Source of the DNA: DAOPYU01 sp942493245
Lineage (GTDB): Bacteria > Sumerlaeota > Sumerlaeia > UBA8349
Reading direction: 5' to 3'
DNA: 64,000 nt
NCBI GenBank assembly: GCA_942493245.1
Contig: OW818685.1
Span: forward strand, 1,674,001-1,738,000
Shown piece after piece: positions 32,984 through 42,044 of this stretch; position 1 is the first letter of the stretch, and each line of letters starts with the position of its first letter. A model generated the notes under the pieces. That model ran no database searches. It was not told where the DNA came from and was given only the letters and a program-made list of their open reading frames with translations. A program made the position numbers and the translations under genes.

Positions 32984-35164
32984 ATGTTCCACCGTATCAC
33001 CACGATCCCCACCGCAATCGCACTGGTGTTGTCTATTGCGTTCTCGATGCCGCAGGCGAAGGCCGCCTCCGGACAGTCCGATGCAACTGACGCTAAGCCC
33101 AGATCCTGGATCGCCGACAACGGCAACGGCACTTACTCCAATCCTCTTTTCTACGAGGAATTCGAGGATCCCGACATCATCCGTGTGGGGGAGGACTACT
33201 ATCTCGCCGGTACGACCATGCACATGAATCCGGGCCTCATGGTCCTGCATTCCAGGGATCTGGTAAACTGGGAACTGGCCAGCTATTGCATTGAGAAACT
33301 CGACCTGGGCCCTGAGTTCCGTCTTGAAAACGGGAAAGGGATTTACGGCGCGGGGATCTGGGCGCCGTGCATCCGTTATCACAAAGGCATGTTCTACATC
33401 TTCTCGAACGTGAACGGCAAGGGGCTTCAGGTTTTCCGCTCCGAATCCCCCAAAGGCCCCTGGAAACACAACCAACTTCCCGGTTTCCACGACCTGTCGG
33501 TCTTGTTCGACGACGATGGCAAAATCTACCTTGTTTATGGGAACAAAAATCCCTACACCTTCGTTGAACTGAACCAGGATCTCACTGCGGTGGTCCCGAA
33601 CTCCGAGTTTAAAATGGACGCCCCGGGCATGGGCGAAGGCCATCACCTTTACAAGATCAAGGGAAAATACTATGACATCTCCGCCATTCCCGGCGGAACC
33701 GTTGACCAGATGGTCGCCCGCGCCGACTCAATCAAAGGCCCCTGGACTGTTGAGCGCATGGTTCAACTCGAGTCCCTGGGTGTTCCCTCCCGGGCGCCCT
33801 TGCGCGGCAATGGGCCGGGTTCCAATGACCGAGGCCTGACCCTCCACCAGGGCGGCATGTGCGACACCCCCTCGGGCGAGTGGTGGAGCGTCATCATGCA
33901 GGACCACGGCAGCATCGGGCGCATGGTCTCCCTGGTCCCCATCACCTGGGAAAACGAATTCCCTCTTATTGGCCTGCCGGGCAACCTGCGCAAAGCGCCC
34001 AACACCTGGGTCAAGCCCAACACCGGCGCCCAGGTGGAACCCAAGCCGGCGTTTCTTCACGATGACGATTTTGACGGTCCCAAGTTCAAGGCGTCGTGGC
34101 AGTGGAATCACGTCCAGGATGACAGCAAATGGTCTCTCACCGAAAAGCCCGGCGTGCTGCGGCTCCATTCACTTCCGGCGAAAGATTTTTACGGCGCCCG
34201 CAACTCCCTCTGCCAGCGTCCCCTCGGGCCCGAATCCATCATGACCGTGGAACTCGACACCTCCGGCATGACCACGAGTGACACGGCCGGCGTGGCACTG
34301 CTGAGCGCTCCCTGGGCCTGGATTGGCGTGACGAAAACCGCGGACGGCCTGAAACTGCAAATGGTGGACAACACGGGCAACAACCCTCGTCGCCGGGGCG
34401 GTTTTGGTCCGGGCGCTCCGAACGGACCTCAGGGCAACGCCAGACCGGCCGCTCCTGCCGCGATCCCGGCGACCGTCAGCCCGACCGCGCCTCCCAAACA
34501 TCTCTGGCTGCGCGTCGCCTGCAATTTCGACACCGACGACGCAATCTTCAGCTGGAGCGCCGACGGCAAGGAATTCACGCCGCTGGGCAAGCCTTTCACG
34601 ATGACCTTCCAGTTGCAGACTTTCCAGGGTGTGCGTCCCGCGCTGTTCCACTACAACACCTCCGGCCAGCCCGGCGGGTATGTGGACTTCGATAACTTCA
34701 TCATGGACGCCCCGCGTATCGCGGGTATCGAGCGTGAAATCCCGATGGGCAAGACCGTTGTTCTGACCAGCGGCGCCGACGGCAGTTTCCTGGCCGCCGA
34801 CACACAGAACAGCACTCTGGTCAATGTTGCGGCTGATACTTCGGGCGCAGTGCCGAAAAACGCCAAGTTCCAGGTTGTTGACCTGGGTCTGGGCCGCGTG
34901 GCGCTCAAGACCGCTGACGGTAAGGTGGTTTCCGCGGGTGAAAAGGGCGTAGTCCTCAAGGATCTTGCCGGAGCCAAACCGGGTAACGCCGAGTCGTTCC
35001 AATGGATCAACCTGATGCGTGGCGACACGATGTTCCTGTCGCTGACCAACCATCGTTACCTGGCGACTCAACCCAACACCCCCGGCCCGGCGACGGTTTC
35101 CGCCACCGGACCGCGTCCGGATCGCAAGAGCGGCGCGGAATTCAAATGGAAAGTGGTTGACTGA
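32984..35164 (+). CDS. Secreted GH43 xylosidase/arabinofuranosidase with beta-trefoil-like C-terminus
   Basis: AGGAGGT precedes ATG 32984, which starts a signal peptide ending near AKAA. The 726-residue protein has a GH43 propeller (about 50-345) with D62 (FEDPDII), D170 (FHDLSVLF) and E218 (GMGEGHHL). A concanavalin-like sandwich (about 355-580), as in GH43 subfamily members with exo-xylosidase or arabinosidase activity, follows. A Gly/Pro/Ala-rich stretch (about 466-505) interrupts that sandwich. The last roughly 140 residues (GSFLAADT, RVALKTADGKVVSA, HRYLATQP) look like a fascin-type beta-trefoil, probably carbohydrate-binding. Substrate is inferred from context. Confidence 0.88.
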   Translation: MFHRITTIPTAIALVLSIAFSMPQAKAASGQSDATDAKPRSWIADNGNGTYSNPLFYEEFEDPDIIRVGEDYYLAGTTMHMNPGLMVLHSRDLVNWELASYCIEKLDLGPEFRLENGKGIYGAGIWAPCIRYHKGMFYIFSNVNGKGLQVFRSESPKGPWKHNQLPGFHDLSVLFDDDGKIYLVYGNKNPYTFVELNQDLTAVVPNSEFKMDAPGMGEGHHLYKIKGKYYDISAIPGGTVDQMVARADSIKGPWTVERMVQLESLGVPSRAPLRGNGPGSNDRGLTLHQGGMCDTPSGEWWSVIMQDHGSIGRMVSLVPITWENEFPLIGLPGNLRKAPNTWVKPNTGAQVEPKPAFLHDDDFDGPKFKASWQWNHVQDDSKWSLTEKPGVLRLHSLPAKDFYGARNSLCQRPLGPESIMTVELDTSGMTTSDTAGVALLSAPWAWIGVTKTADGLKLQMVDNTGNNPRRRGGFGPGAPNGPQGNARPAAPAAIPATVSPTAPPKHLWLRVACNFDTDDAIFSWSADGKEFTPLGKPFTMTFQLQTFQGVRPALFHYNTSGQPGGYVDFDNFIMDAPRIAGIEREIPMGKTVVLTSGADGSFLAADTQNSTLVNVAADTSGAVPKNAKFQVVDLGLGRVALKTADGKVVSAGEKGVVLKDLAGAKPGNAESFQWINLMRGDTMFLSLTNHRYLATQPNTPGPATVSATGPRPDRKSGAEFKWKVVD

Positions 35165-35276
35165 GAGGCGCGCCTCCAGTTGCCTGACAACAAGCCGTCA
35201 GCATGTTGCGCGCGCGCCGACAGAAATTTTTCGGCGCGCGTAGCGTGTACGCTCAGTTTTACGCGAAGGAGTTCAT

Positions 35277-37400
35277 ATGTACTGCCAGCGCCTTTCCGCT
35301 CTTCAAATCTGCGTTGCGGTCCTGTTTGTTGCGGGTGCCATGACGCTGCATGCCGCAGAGCCGACGCCCGCGCCTGCGGCCGCGTCCGTCAATGCCGTCA
35401 TTGATGCCGGCAAGACGTCCGCGCCGATCAACCCCAATCTCTATGGGATGTTCATCGAACACGCCGGCAACCTTGTTTACGCTGGCATGTGGGCTGAGAT
35501 GCTCAGCGACCGCAAGTTTTACTACCCCGTCGTTGTCGCCGGTCAGAATCCGGAGCCGACCCCTGAACGCACTCCCGGCCGCAGTCGCCGTGGCGGCGTC
35601 GTTCGCCGCTGGAATCCCGTCGGCCCAGCCGAGTCCGTTACCATGGACGCGAAGAAAGCGTACACCGGCGACCATTCTCCCGCGGTCGAGCTGAGTGGCG
35701 ACGAGCCGCGCGGTATTCGCCAGACCGGCCTCGTGCTCATGAAGGACAAGGAGTACACCGGTCGCGTTGTCCTGGCTGGCGACCCAGCCACCCAGGTGTT
35801 GGTTAGTCTCGTCTGGGGAACTGGCGACACGGATCGCCAGACGGTCACGATCGACAAACTGACCCCCGAATACGCCAAGTTCCCGCTCGTTTTCAAATGC
35901 TCCGCCGATGCGACCGACGGGCGCATCGAGATCGCGGCCACGGGTTCCGGCGTTTTGCGCATCGGCGCCGTCTCGCTGATGCCGGCCGACAATAACCAGG
36001 GGTGGCGGCCCGAGGTGGTCGAGGTTCTCAAGTCCCTTCGTTCCGGCGTTTACCGCTGGCCCGGTGGCAATTTCCTTTCCGCCCACGACTGGCGCGACGC
36101 TATCGGCGACATCGACCAGCGCCCGCCGATTCTCGACCCCGTCTGGAACGCCGTGCAGCCCAACGACGTGGGAACCGACGAATTCATGACCCTGTGCCGC
36201 CTTACGGGTGTCGAGCCGTACATCTCCGTCAACTCCGGTATGGGCGACGCACGCTCCGCAGCCGAATATGTCGAATACGCCAACAGCCCCGCGACCACTC
36301 CCTGGGGCGCCAGACGCGCCGCCAACGGCCACCCCGAACCGTACCGCGTCAAGTACTGGAACATCGGCAACGAGATGTGGGGATCCTATCAGTACGGTTA
36401 CATGCCCCTGAAACAGTATGAATACAAGCACAACCTCTTTGCCAGGATGATGCGCAAAGTCGATCCCGGCATCGTCATCATCGCCAGTGGCGCCATGCCC
36501 GATACCATGACCGGGTCCAAGGAATCCCTGAAGCTCGGTGACAAACTGGTCCCCGAATATCTCGGACCCGCCGACTGGACCGGCGCCTTGTTCACCAATT
36601 GTCTCGACTACATGGACATGATCAGTGAGCATTACTACAACTACAACACCCACTTCGACCTCGCACAGGGAAAACAAGTGCCCAACGATCCCAACGAGCC
36701 GCTTGTGGATTGGATGCGTCGCCCCGCCAACCACACCCGCCTCAAGTACGAGGAATATCAGGAATACCTCAAACTCATCCCCGCTTTGCAGAAGAAACCC
36801 GTCCCCATCGCTCTGGATGAGTACGCCTACGCGGGCGGCAGTAACAGTTACAAAGTCGTGCCCGCCTATGCCTGGAACTTCCACGAGATGTTCCGTCACT
36901 CCGACATTTACCAGCTTGCCTCGTTGACGTTTATCACCGCCACTTACACGTCCGCCCGCGGACAGGCCGTGCTCAATCCCACCGGCTTGGTCTTCAAATT
37001 TTACCGGGACAGTTTTGGCTCCATCCCGGTGAGTGTTTCGGGCAATTCCCCGCAGCCCAAACCCCAGGATCCAGTGGGAGGCGAGCAGCCTGCCGTTCAC
37101 GCCGGCAGCGACACCTTCCCGCTGGACGTGGCCGCCGCCTGGACGGCTGATCGCAAGGCTCTCACGGTTGCCGTTATCAACCCAACCGAGTCGGTCCAGA
37201 CGTTGAGTCTCAAGATCGGCGGCGCCGATCTTTCCGGCAAGGGCACCCTGCGCCGCATGGCGCCCAAGAGCCTCGCGGCCACCATTACCATCGGCGAGGA
37301 ACCGGGCGTCAAGATCGAGGAAGAGTCCCTGGATACCCTTCCCGAGAAACCGACGTTCGCTCCGTTCAGCGTGAGCATTTACGAATTTCCGGTCAAATGA
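35277..37400 (+). CDS. Secreted GH51 alpha-L-arabinofuranosidase
   Basis: AAGGAG precedes the ATG, and a signal peptide runs to about residue 27. The 707-residue protein starts its domain with INPNLYGMFIEHAGN, has a carbohydrate-binding sandwich inserted near 90-230, then PGGNF and the acid/base E366 in WNIGNEMW and nucleophile E515 in IALDEYAY. GH51 retains configuration while releasing arabinofuranose from arabinoxylan and arabinan. A basic insert, PGRSRRGGVVRR near residue 101-112, is unusual. It is only distantly similar to the GH51 domain of the multidomain protein upstream. Confidence 0.92.
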   Translation: MYCQRLSALQICVAVLFVAGAMTLHAAEPTPAPAAASVNAVIDAGKTSAPINPNLYGMFIEHAGNLVYAGMWAEMLSDRKFYYPVVVAGQNPEPTPERTPGRSRRGGVVRRWNPVGPAESVTMDAKKAYTGDHSPAVELSGDEPRGIRQTGLVLMKDKEYTGRVVLAGDPATQVLVSLVWGTGDTDRQTVTIDKLTPEYAKFPLVFKCSADATDGRIEIAATGSGVLRIGAVSLMPADNNQGWRPEVVEVLKSLRSGVYRWPGGNFLSAHDWRDAIGDIDQRPPILDPVWNAVQPNDVGTDEFMTLCRLTGVEPYISVNSGMGDARSAAEYVEYANSPATTPWGARRAANGHPEPYRVKYWNIGNEMWGSYQYGYMPLKQYEYKHNLFARMMRKVDPGIVIIASGAMPDTMTGSKESLKLGDKLVPEYLGPADWTGALFTNCLDYMDMISEHYYNYNTHFDLAQGKQVPNDPNEPLVDWMRRPANHTRLKYEEYQEYLKLIPALQKKPVPIALDEYAYAGGSNSYKVVPAYAWNFHEMFRHSDIYQLASLTFITATYTSARGQAVLNPTGLVFKFYRDSFGSIPVSVSGNSPQPKPQDPVGGEQPAVHAGSDTFPLDVAAAWTADRKALTVAVINPTESVQTLSLKIGGADLSGKGTLRRMAPKSLAATITIGEEPGVKIEEESLDTLPEKPTFAPFSVSIYEFPVK

Positions 37401-37437
37401 TGACAGAATAAGATGAAGATGTGGAATAAGAGGTTTA

Positions 37438-38385
37438 ATGATGAAGAAATCTATTCTCCCGTTGTTTGCCACGATGTTGTTGTCCGGTAGCGTTCTTTGC
37501 GCTTCCACGGCCCAACCGGGGCCTCAGACAACCGGGATGAAAACGGAACGGAACATTCCCTATGTTGAGAAAGGCCACCCAAATCAGGTTCTGGACCTTT
37601 TTCTGCCCGACCAGCCATCCGGCAAACCCCTGCCTCTGATGATCTGGATTCACGGAGGGGCGTGGATGGGAGGAACCCAGGCCAATCCCCCCGTTCTCTA
37701 CCTGGTGAAAGAAGGCTTTGCCGTTGCCAGTATCCAGTATCGCATGTCCGGAGACGCCAAGTGGCCGGCCCAGGCTCACGACTGCAAGGCGGCCATCCGC
37801 TTCCTGCGAGCCAACGCGGCGAAATACAACCTCGATCCGAATCACTTCGGGGTCGGCGGCGATTCGGCTGGTGGACATCTGGCCGCCTTCGTCGGGACCA
37901 GTGGCGACGTGAAGGAAATGGAAGGTGATCTGGGCCACCCAGACGTCTCCAGCCGCGTCCAGGCGGTTGTGGACTGGTTCGGCCCCACGGACCTGACCCT
38001 CATGGATCAACAGTCGGGTCCCAACAGCGAGGAACAACACAACGACGCCAATTCCCCCGAATCGCGCCTCCTGGGCGGGCCGGTACAGGAAAAACGGGAT
38101 CTGGCCAAAACCGCCAATCCGCTCACCTACATTGACAAGAACGATCCCGCTTTCCTGATTATGCACGGAGACAATGATCAGATTGTCCCCCTCGGCCAGA
38201 GTGTCATTCTGGCCAAAGCGTTGAGCGATGCGGGTGTTGAGGTGACCATGCAAACCATTCCCGGGGCCATGCATGGGGGGCCACAATTCCACAACGCGGA
38301 TAGCCAGCGGCTGATGAACGAATTCCTCTCACGAAAATTGAAAGTAATCGCCAACCAGGCGTCAGGGCCTGTGGGTTCCAAATGA
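37438..38385 (+). CDS. Secreted alpha/beta-hydrolase esterase (feruloyl/acetylxylan esterase-like)
   Basis: This 315-residue secreted protein (signal peptide ending near VLCA) has the oxyanion motif HGGAW (72-76), nucleophile Ser143 in GGDSAGG, the probable Asp247 in MHGDNDQIVP and His279 in GAMHGG. This pattern belongs to the hormone-sensitive-lipase-like group that includes BD-FAE, which releases both ferulate and acetyl groups from xylan. Start is 37438 or the ATG directly after it. The gap to the preceding gene is 37 nt, consistent with an operon. Confidence 0.85.
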   Translation: MMKKSILPLFATMLLSGSVLCASTAQPGPQTTGMKTERNIPYVEKGHPNQVLDLFLPDQPSGKPLPLMIWIHGGAWMGGTQANPPVLYLVKEGFAVASIQYRMSGDAKWPAQAHDCKAAIRFLRANAAKYNLDPNHFGVGGDSAGGHLAAFVGTSGDVKEMEGDLGHPDVSSRVQAVVDWFGPTDLTLMDQQSGPNSEEQHNDANSPESRLLGGPVQEKRDLAKTANPLTYIDKNDPAFLIMHGDNDQIVPLGQSVILAKALSDAGVEVTMQTIPGAMHGGPQFHNADSQRLMNEFLSRKLKVIANQASGPVGSK

Positions 38386-38429
38386 ACGAATCGTTGATTC
38401 TGTAACAAAACTATCGAAGGAGTCTTACC

Positions 38430-39527
38430 ATGAACAAGTCCATTCTCTCATTGCTTGCCGTCACGGCGTTTTTGTACGGCAGCGCCCATTTCGCTTCCGC
38501 GGTCGAACCAACCTCTCAGACTCAACCCGCTGCGCCGTCAACGGCAAGCGTGGACGTCCCCAAGATCCCTTTCACTACACCGCTTCAATGGAAATCTACA
38601 GGGATACTGGTCAAGCCGGTGTCCGACGAAACACACACCATCGTCTCCGTAAAAGACCCGACCGTGGTCCGCTATAACGACCTGTGGCACGTCTTCGCGA
38701 CCGTCTATTCAACCTCCGCCAGAACCTGGAGCATGGTGTATCTGAACTTTAAGGACTGGGCCGACGCTCCCAAAGCCCAGCTGCGCTTTATGGATCTGAA
38801 TCCGGGGTTAAAGGGGTACCATTGTGCCCCCCATGTGTTCTACTTCCGTCCTCACAAGAAGTGGTACCTGATCTTTCAGTCGCAACAGCCGCAGTACACA
38901 ACCACCGACGATCTTTCCAAACCGGAAAGCTGGGCCAAACCCCAGGATTTTTTCTCAAGCAAACCGGTCGGCGCGCCGCAGCTCTGGATCGATTATTGGG
39001 TGATCTGCGACGAAACGCACGCGTATCTGTTCTTTACCGGCGATGACGGCCACATGTATCGCAGCCGAACCAAACTCGAAGATTTCCCCAAGGGGATGAG
39101 CAACCCGGAGATCGTCATCAAGGGCACGCGAAATGACGTCTTTGAGGGGAGTATGACGGTCAAGATCAAAGGGACCGACACCTATCTGACTCTGGTTGAG
39201 GCCATGGGCCCGGCCCGGTATTACCGCGCCTGGACGTCCAACCGCCTTGATGGCGAATGGACGCTTGTTCCGGATGCCAGCTCCTGGCAGAAACCCTTTG
39301 CCGGGATCAACAATGTGACCTTCGAAGACGGTGTGACACCCTGGACCCGGGACATCAGTCACGGAGAGTTGATTCGCGACGGATATGACGAAACCATGAC
39401 CGTTGACCCGAACAACTTCCAACTGCTATACCAGGGGCGCGATGCGTCGGTAAACGGGCGATACGAACTGTTGCCCTATCATCTTGGTCTCCTGAAATTG
39501 GACCGTTCGAAGAAGTCGTGGAGATGA
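38430..39527 (+). CDS. Secreted GH62 alpha-L-arabinofuranosidase
   Basis: AAGGAG precedes the ATG and a signal peptide follows. The 365-residue protein shows the GH62 five-bladed propeller: D76 in SVKDPTVV, the block QLWIDYWVICDETHAYLFF around D188, and E239 in DVFEGSMTVK. The length matches catalytic-domain-only members. GH62 enzymes release arabinose only from singly substituted xylose of arabinoxylan, so they complement GH43 and GH51. The family is known mainly from fungi and actinobacteria, so its presence here is notable. Confidence 0.92.
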   Translation: MNKSILSLLAVTAFLYGSAHFASAVEPTSQTQPAAPSTASVDVPKIPFTTPLQWKSTGILVKPVSDETHTIVSVKDPTVVRYNDLWHVFATVYSTSARTWSMVYLNFKDWADAPKAQLRFMDLNPGLKGYHCAPHVFYFRPHKKWYLIFQSQQPQYTTTDDLSKPESWAKPQDFFSSKPVGAPQLWIDYWVICDETHAYLFFTGDDGHMYRSRTKLEDFPKGMSNPEIVIKGTRNDVFEGSMTVKIKGTDTYLTLVEAMGPARYYRAWTSNRLDGEWTLVPDASSWQKPFAGINNVTFEDGVTPWTRDISHGELIRDGYDETMTVDPNNFQLLYQGRDASVNGRYELLPYHLGLLKLDRSKKSWR

Positions 39528-39572
39528 TCTGACGTCCGAATGCTCTCCCCCGGTCAATAACTCAGGGATCGT

Positions 39573-41978
39573 ATGGAAGGTAAAGAGACGCCTCCCCATA
39601 TGTCAGAAAAGGAAATCGATCCAATGAAAAAGACCGCTCCAGTAAAATCCCGGCGCAGTGGCTCCGCCGCTTCCCGTTTACCCGCCTATAAGAATCCCGC
39701 ACTCTCGCCCCAGAAGCGCGTCCAGGATCTGCTTTCGCGCATGACCCTGGAAGAGAAAGCGGCGCAGATGATGTGCGTCTGGCAGGAAAAGGTGAAGAAA
39801 CTTGTGGACGCCGAAGGTAATTTCGATCCCGCCAAGGCCCGGGCGGCCTTCAAACAGGGACACGGCCTCGGTCAGGTGGGGCGTCCCAGCGACGCCGGTG
39901 CGCCGGCTGCCGCGCCCGCGATGGGACGCACGGCGCGGCAGATGGCCGAGCTGACCAACGCCATTCAGAAGTTCTTTCTCGAAACCTCGCGTCTCGGCAT
40001 CCCGGTTGTTTTCCACGAGGAATGCCTGCACGGCCACGCCGCGCGTGAAGCGACGAGTTTCTGCCAGCCCATCGGCCTGGGCGCCACTTTCAATCCCGCG
40101 CTGATCGAGCAACTTTTTACCATGACCGCCTACGAGGCGCGTGTGCGCGGCACGCATCAGGCGCTCACCCCGGTGGTGGATGTGGCGCGCGATCCCCGCT
40201 GGGGGCGGGTCGAGGAGACGTACGGCGAGGATCCCTATCTGAACACGCGGCTCGGCATTGCGTCCGTCCGCGGTTTTCAGGGCGACGCCACGTTCAAGGA
40301 CAAACGGCGCGTGATGGCCACGCTCAAGCACTTTGCCGCGCACGGGCAGCCGGAGTCCGGCCAGAATTGCGCGCCGGTGAACGTCTCGGAGCGCGTACTG
40401 CGCGAGACGTTCCTGCATCCGTTCCGCGACGTGCTGCGCGAGGGCGGCGCGGTCAGCGTCATGGCCAGTTACAATGAAATAGACGGCGTCCCCTCCCACG
40501 CCAGCCGCTGGCTCTTGCGCGATGTGCTGCGGAAAGAGTGGGGATTCAAGGGATTTGTGGTCTCGGATTATTACGCGATCTGGGAACTGGGCTATCGGCC
40601 CGACACACACGGCCATTTTGTCGCCAGGGACAAGAAGGAGTCCTGCAAACTGGCGGTCGAGGCGGGCGTGAACATCGAGTTGCCGGAGCCGGATTGTTAC
40701 CTGCACCTCGTCGAACTCGTCCGTAAGGGGGTGCTCAAGGAGAAACAGTTGGACGACCTGGTGGCCCCCATGCTGCATTGGAAGTTCCAGATGGGGTTGT
40801 TCGACGATCCGTATGTGGACCCGGACGAGGCGGATCGGGTGGTTGGCTGCGACGCGCACCGCGACCTGGCGCTCCAGGCCGCAAGGGAAACGATCACCCT
40901 GCTCAAGAACGAGGGCCAGGTCGCCCCGCTCAACCGCGCAAAGTTGAAGACCCTCGCGGTCATCGGGCCTAACGCCAACCGGCCGTTGCTCGGCGGCTAC
41001 AGCGGCGTGCCTAAACAAAACGTCACCGTGTTGGACGGCATCAAAGCGAAGGTGGGTGACCGTGTCAAGGTGGTCTATTCCGAAGGGTGCAAGATCACGA
41101 AGGATGGCTCCTGGCAGCAGGATGAAGTCGTTCCCAGCGATCCGGTCGAAGACCGCCGCCAAATCGCCGAGGCGGTGAAAGTCGCGCGCAAGGCGGATGT
41201 GATTATTCTGGCCATCGGCGGCAATGAGCAGACCTCGCGCGAGGCCTGGGGTCTTAACCACATGGGCGATTGCACCAGCCTGGACCTGGTGGGGCGGCAA
41301 AACGAACTGGTGGACGCGATGGTCGCGACGGGTAAGCCGGTGATCGCGTTGTTGTTCAACGGTCGTCCGATTTCGATCAGCGATCTGGCCCAAAAGGTAC
41401 CGGTCATCTTCGAGTGCTGGTATCTTGGACAGGAATGCGGCCACGCGGTTGCGGACGTTCTGTTCGGTGACGTGAATCCCGGCGGTAAACTCCCCATCTC
41501 CATCCCGCGTTCGGTTGGCCATCTGCCCGTGTACTATAACCACAAGCCGTCGGCTCGCCGTGGCTACCTCTGGGACGATGTTTCGCCGTTGTTCCCGTTC
41601 GGTTTTGGTCTCAGTTACACGACGTTCAAACTGGAAAACGCCCGCCTGGCGAAGAAGAAAATCGCTCGCGACGGTTCGACGCGCGTCCGGGTGGACGTGA
41701 CCAACATCGGCAAGCGCGCCGGGGCGGAAGTCGTGCAGATGTACATCCGCGACTGTGTCAGTTCCGTTACGCGTCCGGTCAAGGAGTTGAAGGGGTTCGA
41801 GAAGGTCTGGCTTGAACCCGGCGAGACGAAGACGGTGGCGCTGGACATCACGTCCGACTCCTTGGCTTTCTATGACGTCAACATGAAATACGGGGTCGAA
41901 CCGGGTGAGTTTGAGATCATGATCGGGAGTTCGTCCCGCGACGGCGATTTGCAGAAAACCGTCTTGACCGTCGTATAG
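39573..41978 (+). CDS. GH3 beta-glucosidase/xylosidase
   Basis: The 801-residue protein has the GH3 barrel with TLEEKAAQMMCVW, DPRWGRVEETYGEDPYL, KHFAAHGQPESG and nucleophile D332 in VVSDYYAIWELG. The alpha/beta sandwich (acid/base probably Glu in NEQTSREAW) and a fibronectin-III-like end follow. No signal peptide is visible, so it may work in the cytoplasm on imported xylo-oligosaccharides, which fits the transporter gene next to it. The start is uncertain: ATG at 39624 has a reasonable ribosome site (AAGGAAAT) and would shorten the protein by 17 residues. Confidence 0.92.
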   Translation: MEGKETPPHMSEKEIDPMKKTAPVKSRRSGSAASRLPAYKNPALSPQKRVQDLLSRMTLEEKAAQMMCVWQEKVKKLVDAEGNFDPAKARAAFKQGHGLGQVGRPSDAGAPAAAPAMGRTARQMAELTNAIQKFFLETSRLGIPVVFHEECLHGHAAREATSFCQPIGLGATFNPALIEQLFTMTAYEARVRGTHQALTPVVDVARDPRWGRVEETYGEDPYLNTRLGIASVRGFQGDATFKDKRRVMATLKHFAAHGQPESGQNCAPVNVSERVLRETFLHPFRDVLREGGAVSVMASYNEIDGVPSHASRWLLRDVLRKEWGFKGFVVSDYYAIWELGYRPDTHGHFVARDKKESCKLAVEAGVNIELPEPDCYLHLVELVRKGVLKEKQLDDLVAPMLHWKFQMGLFDDPYVDPDEADRVVGCDAHRDLALQAARETITLLKNEGQVAPLNRAKLKTLAVIGPNANRPLLGGYSGVPKQNVTVLDGIKAKVGDRVKVVYSEGCKITKDGSWQQDEVVPSDPVEDRRQIAEAVKVARKADVIILAIGGNEQTSREAWGLNHMGDCTSLDLVGRQNELVDAMVATGKPVIALLFNGRPISISDLAQKVPVIFECWYLGQECGHAVADVLFGDVNPGGKLPISIPRSVGHLPVYYNHKPSARRGYLWDDVSPLFPFGFGLSYTTFKLENARLAKKKIARDGSTRVRVDVTNIGKRAGAEVVQMYIRDCVSSVTRPVKELKGFEKVWLEPGETKTVALDITSDSLAFYDVNMKYGVEPGEFEIMIGSSSRDGDLQKTVLTVV

Positions 41979-42044
41979 TTCAATTCAGTCGGTCAAGAGA
42001 TTTGCGGAATCTCACCGGATTTTTCAGTCATCGGAGTATAAACA

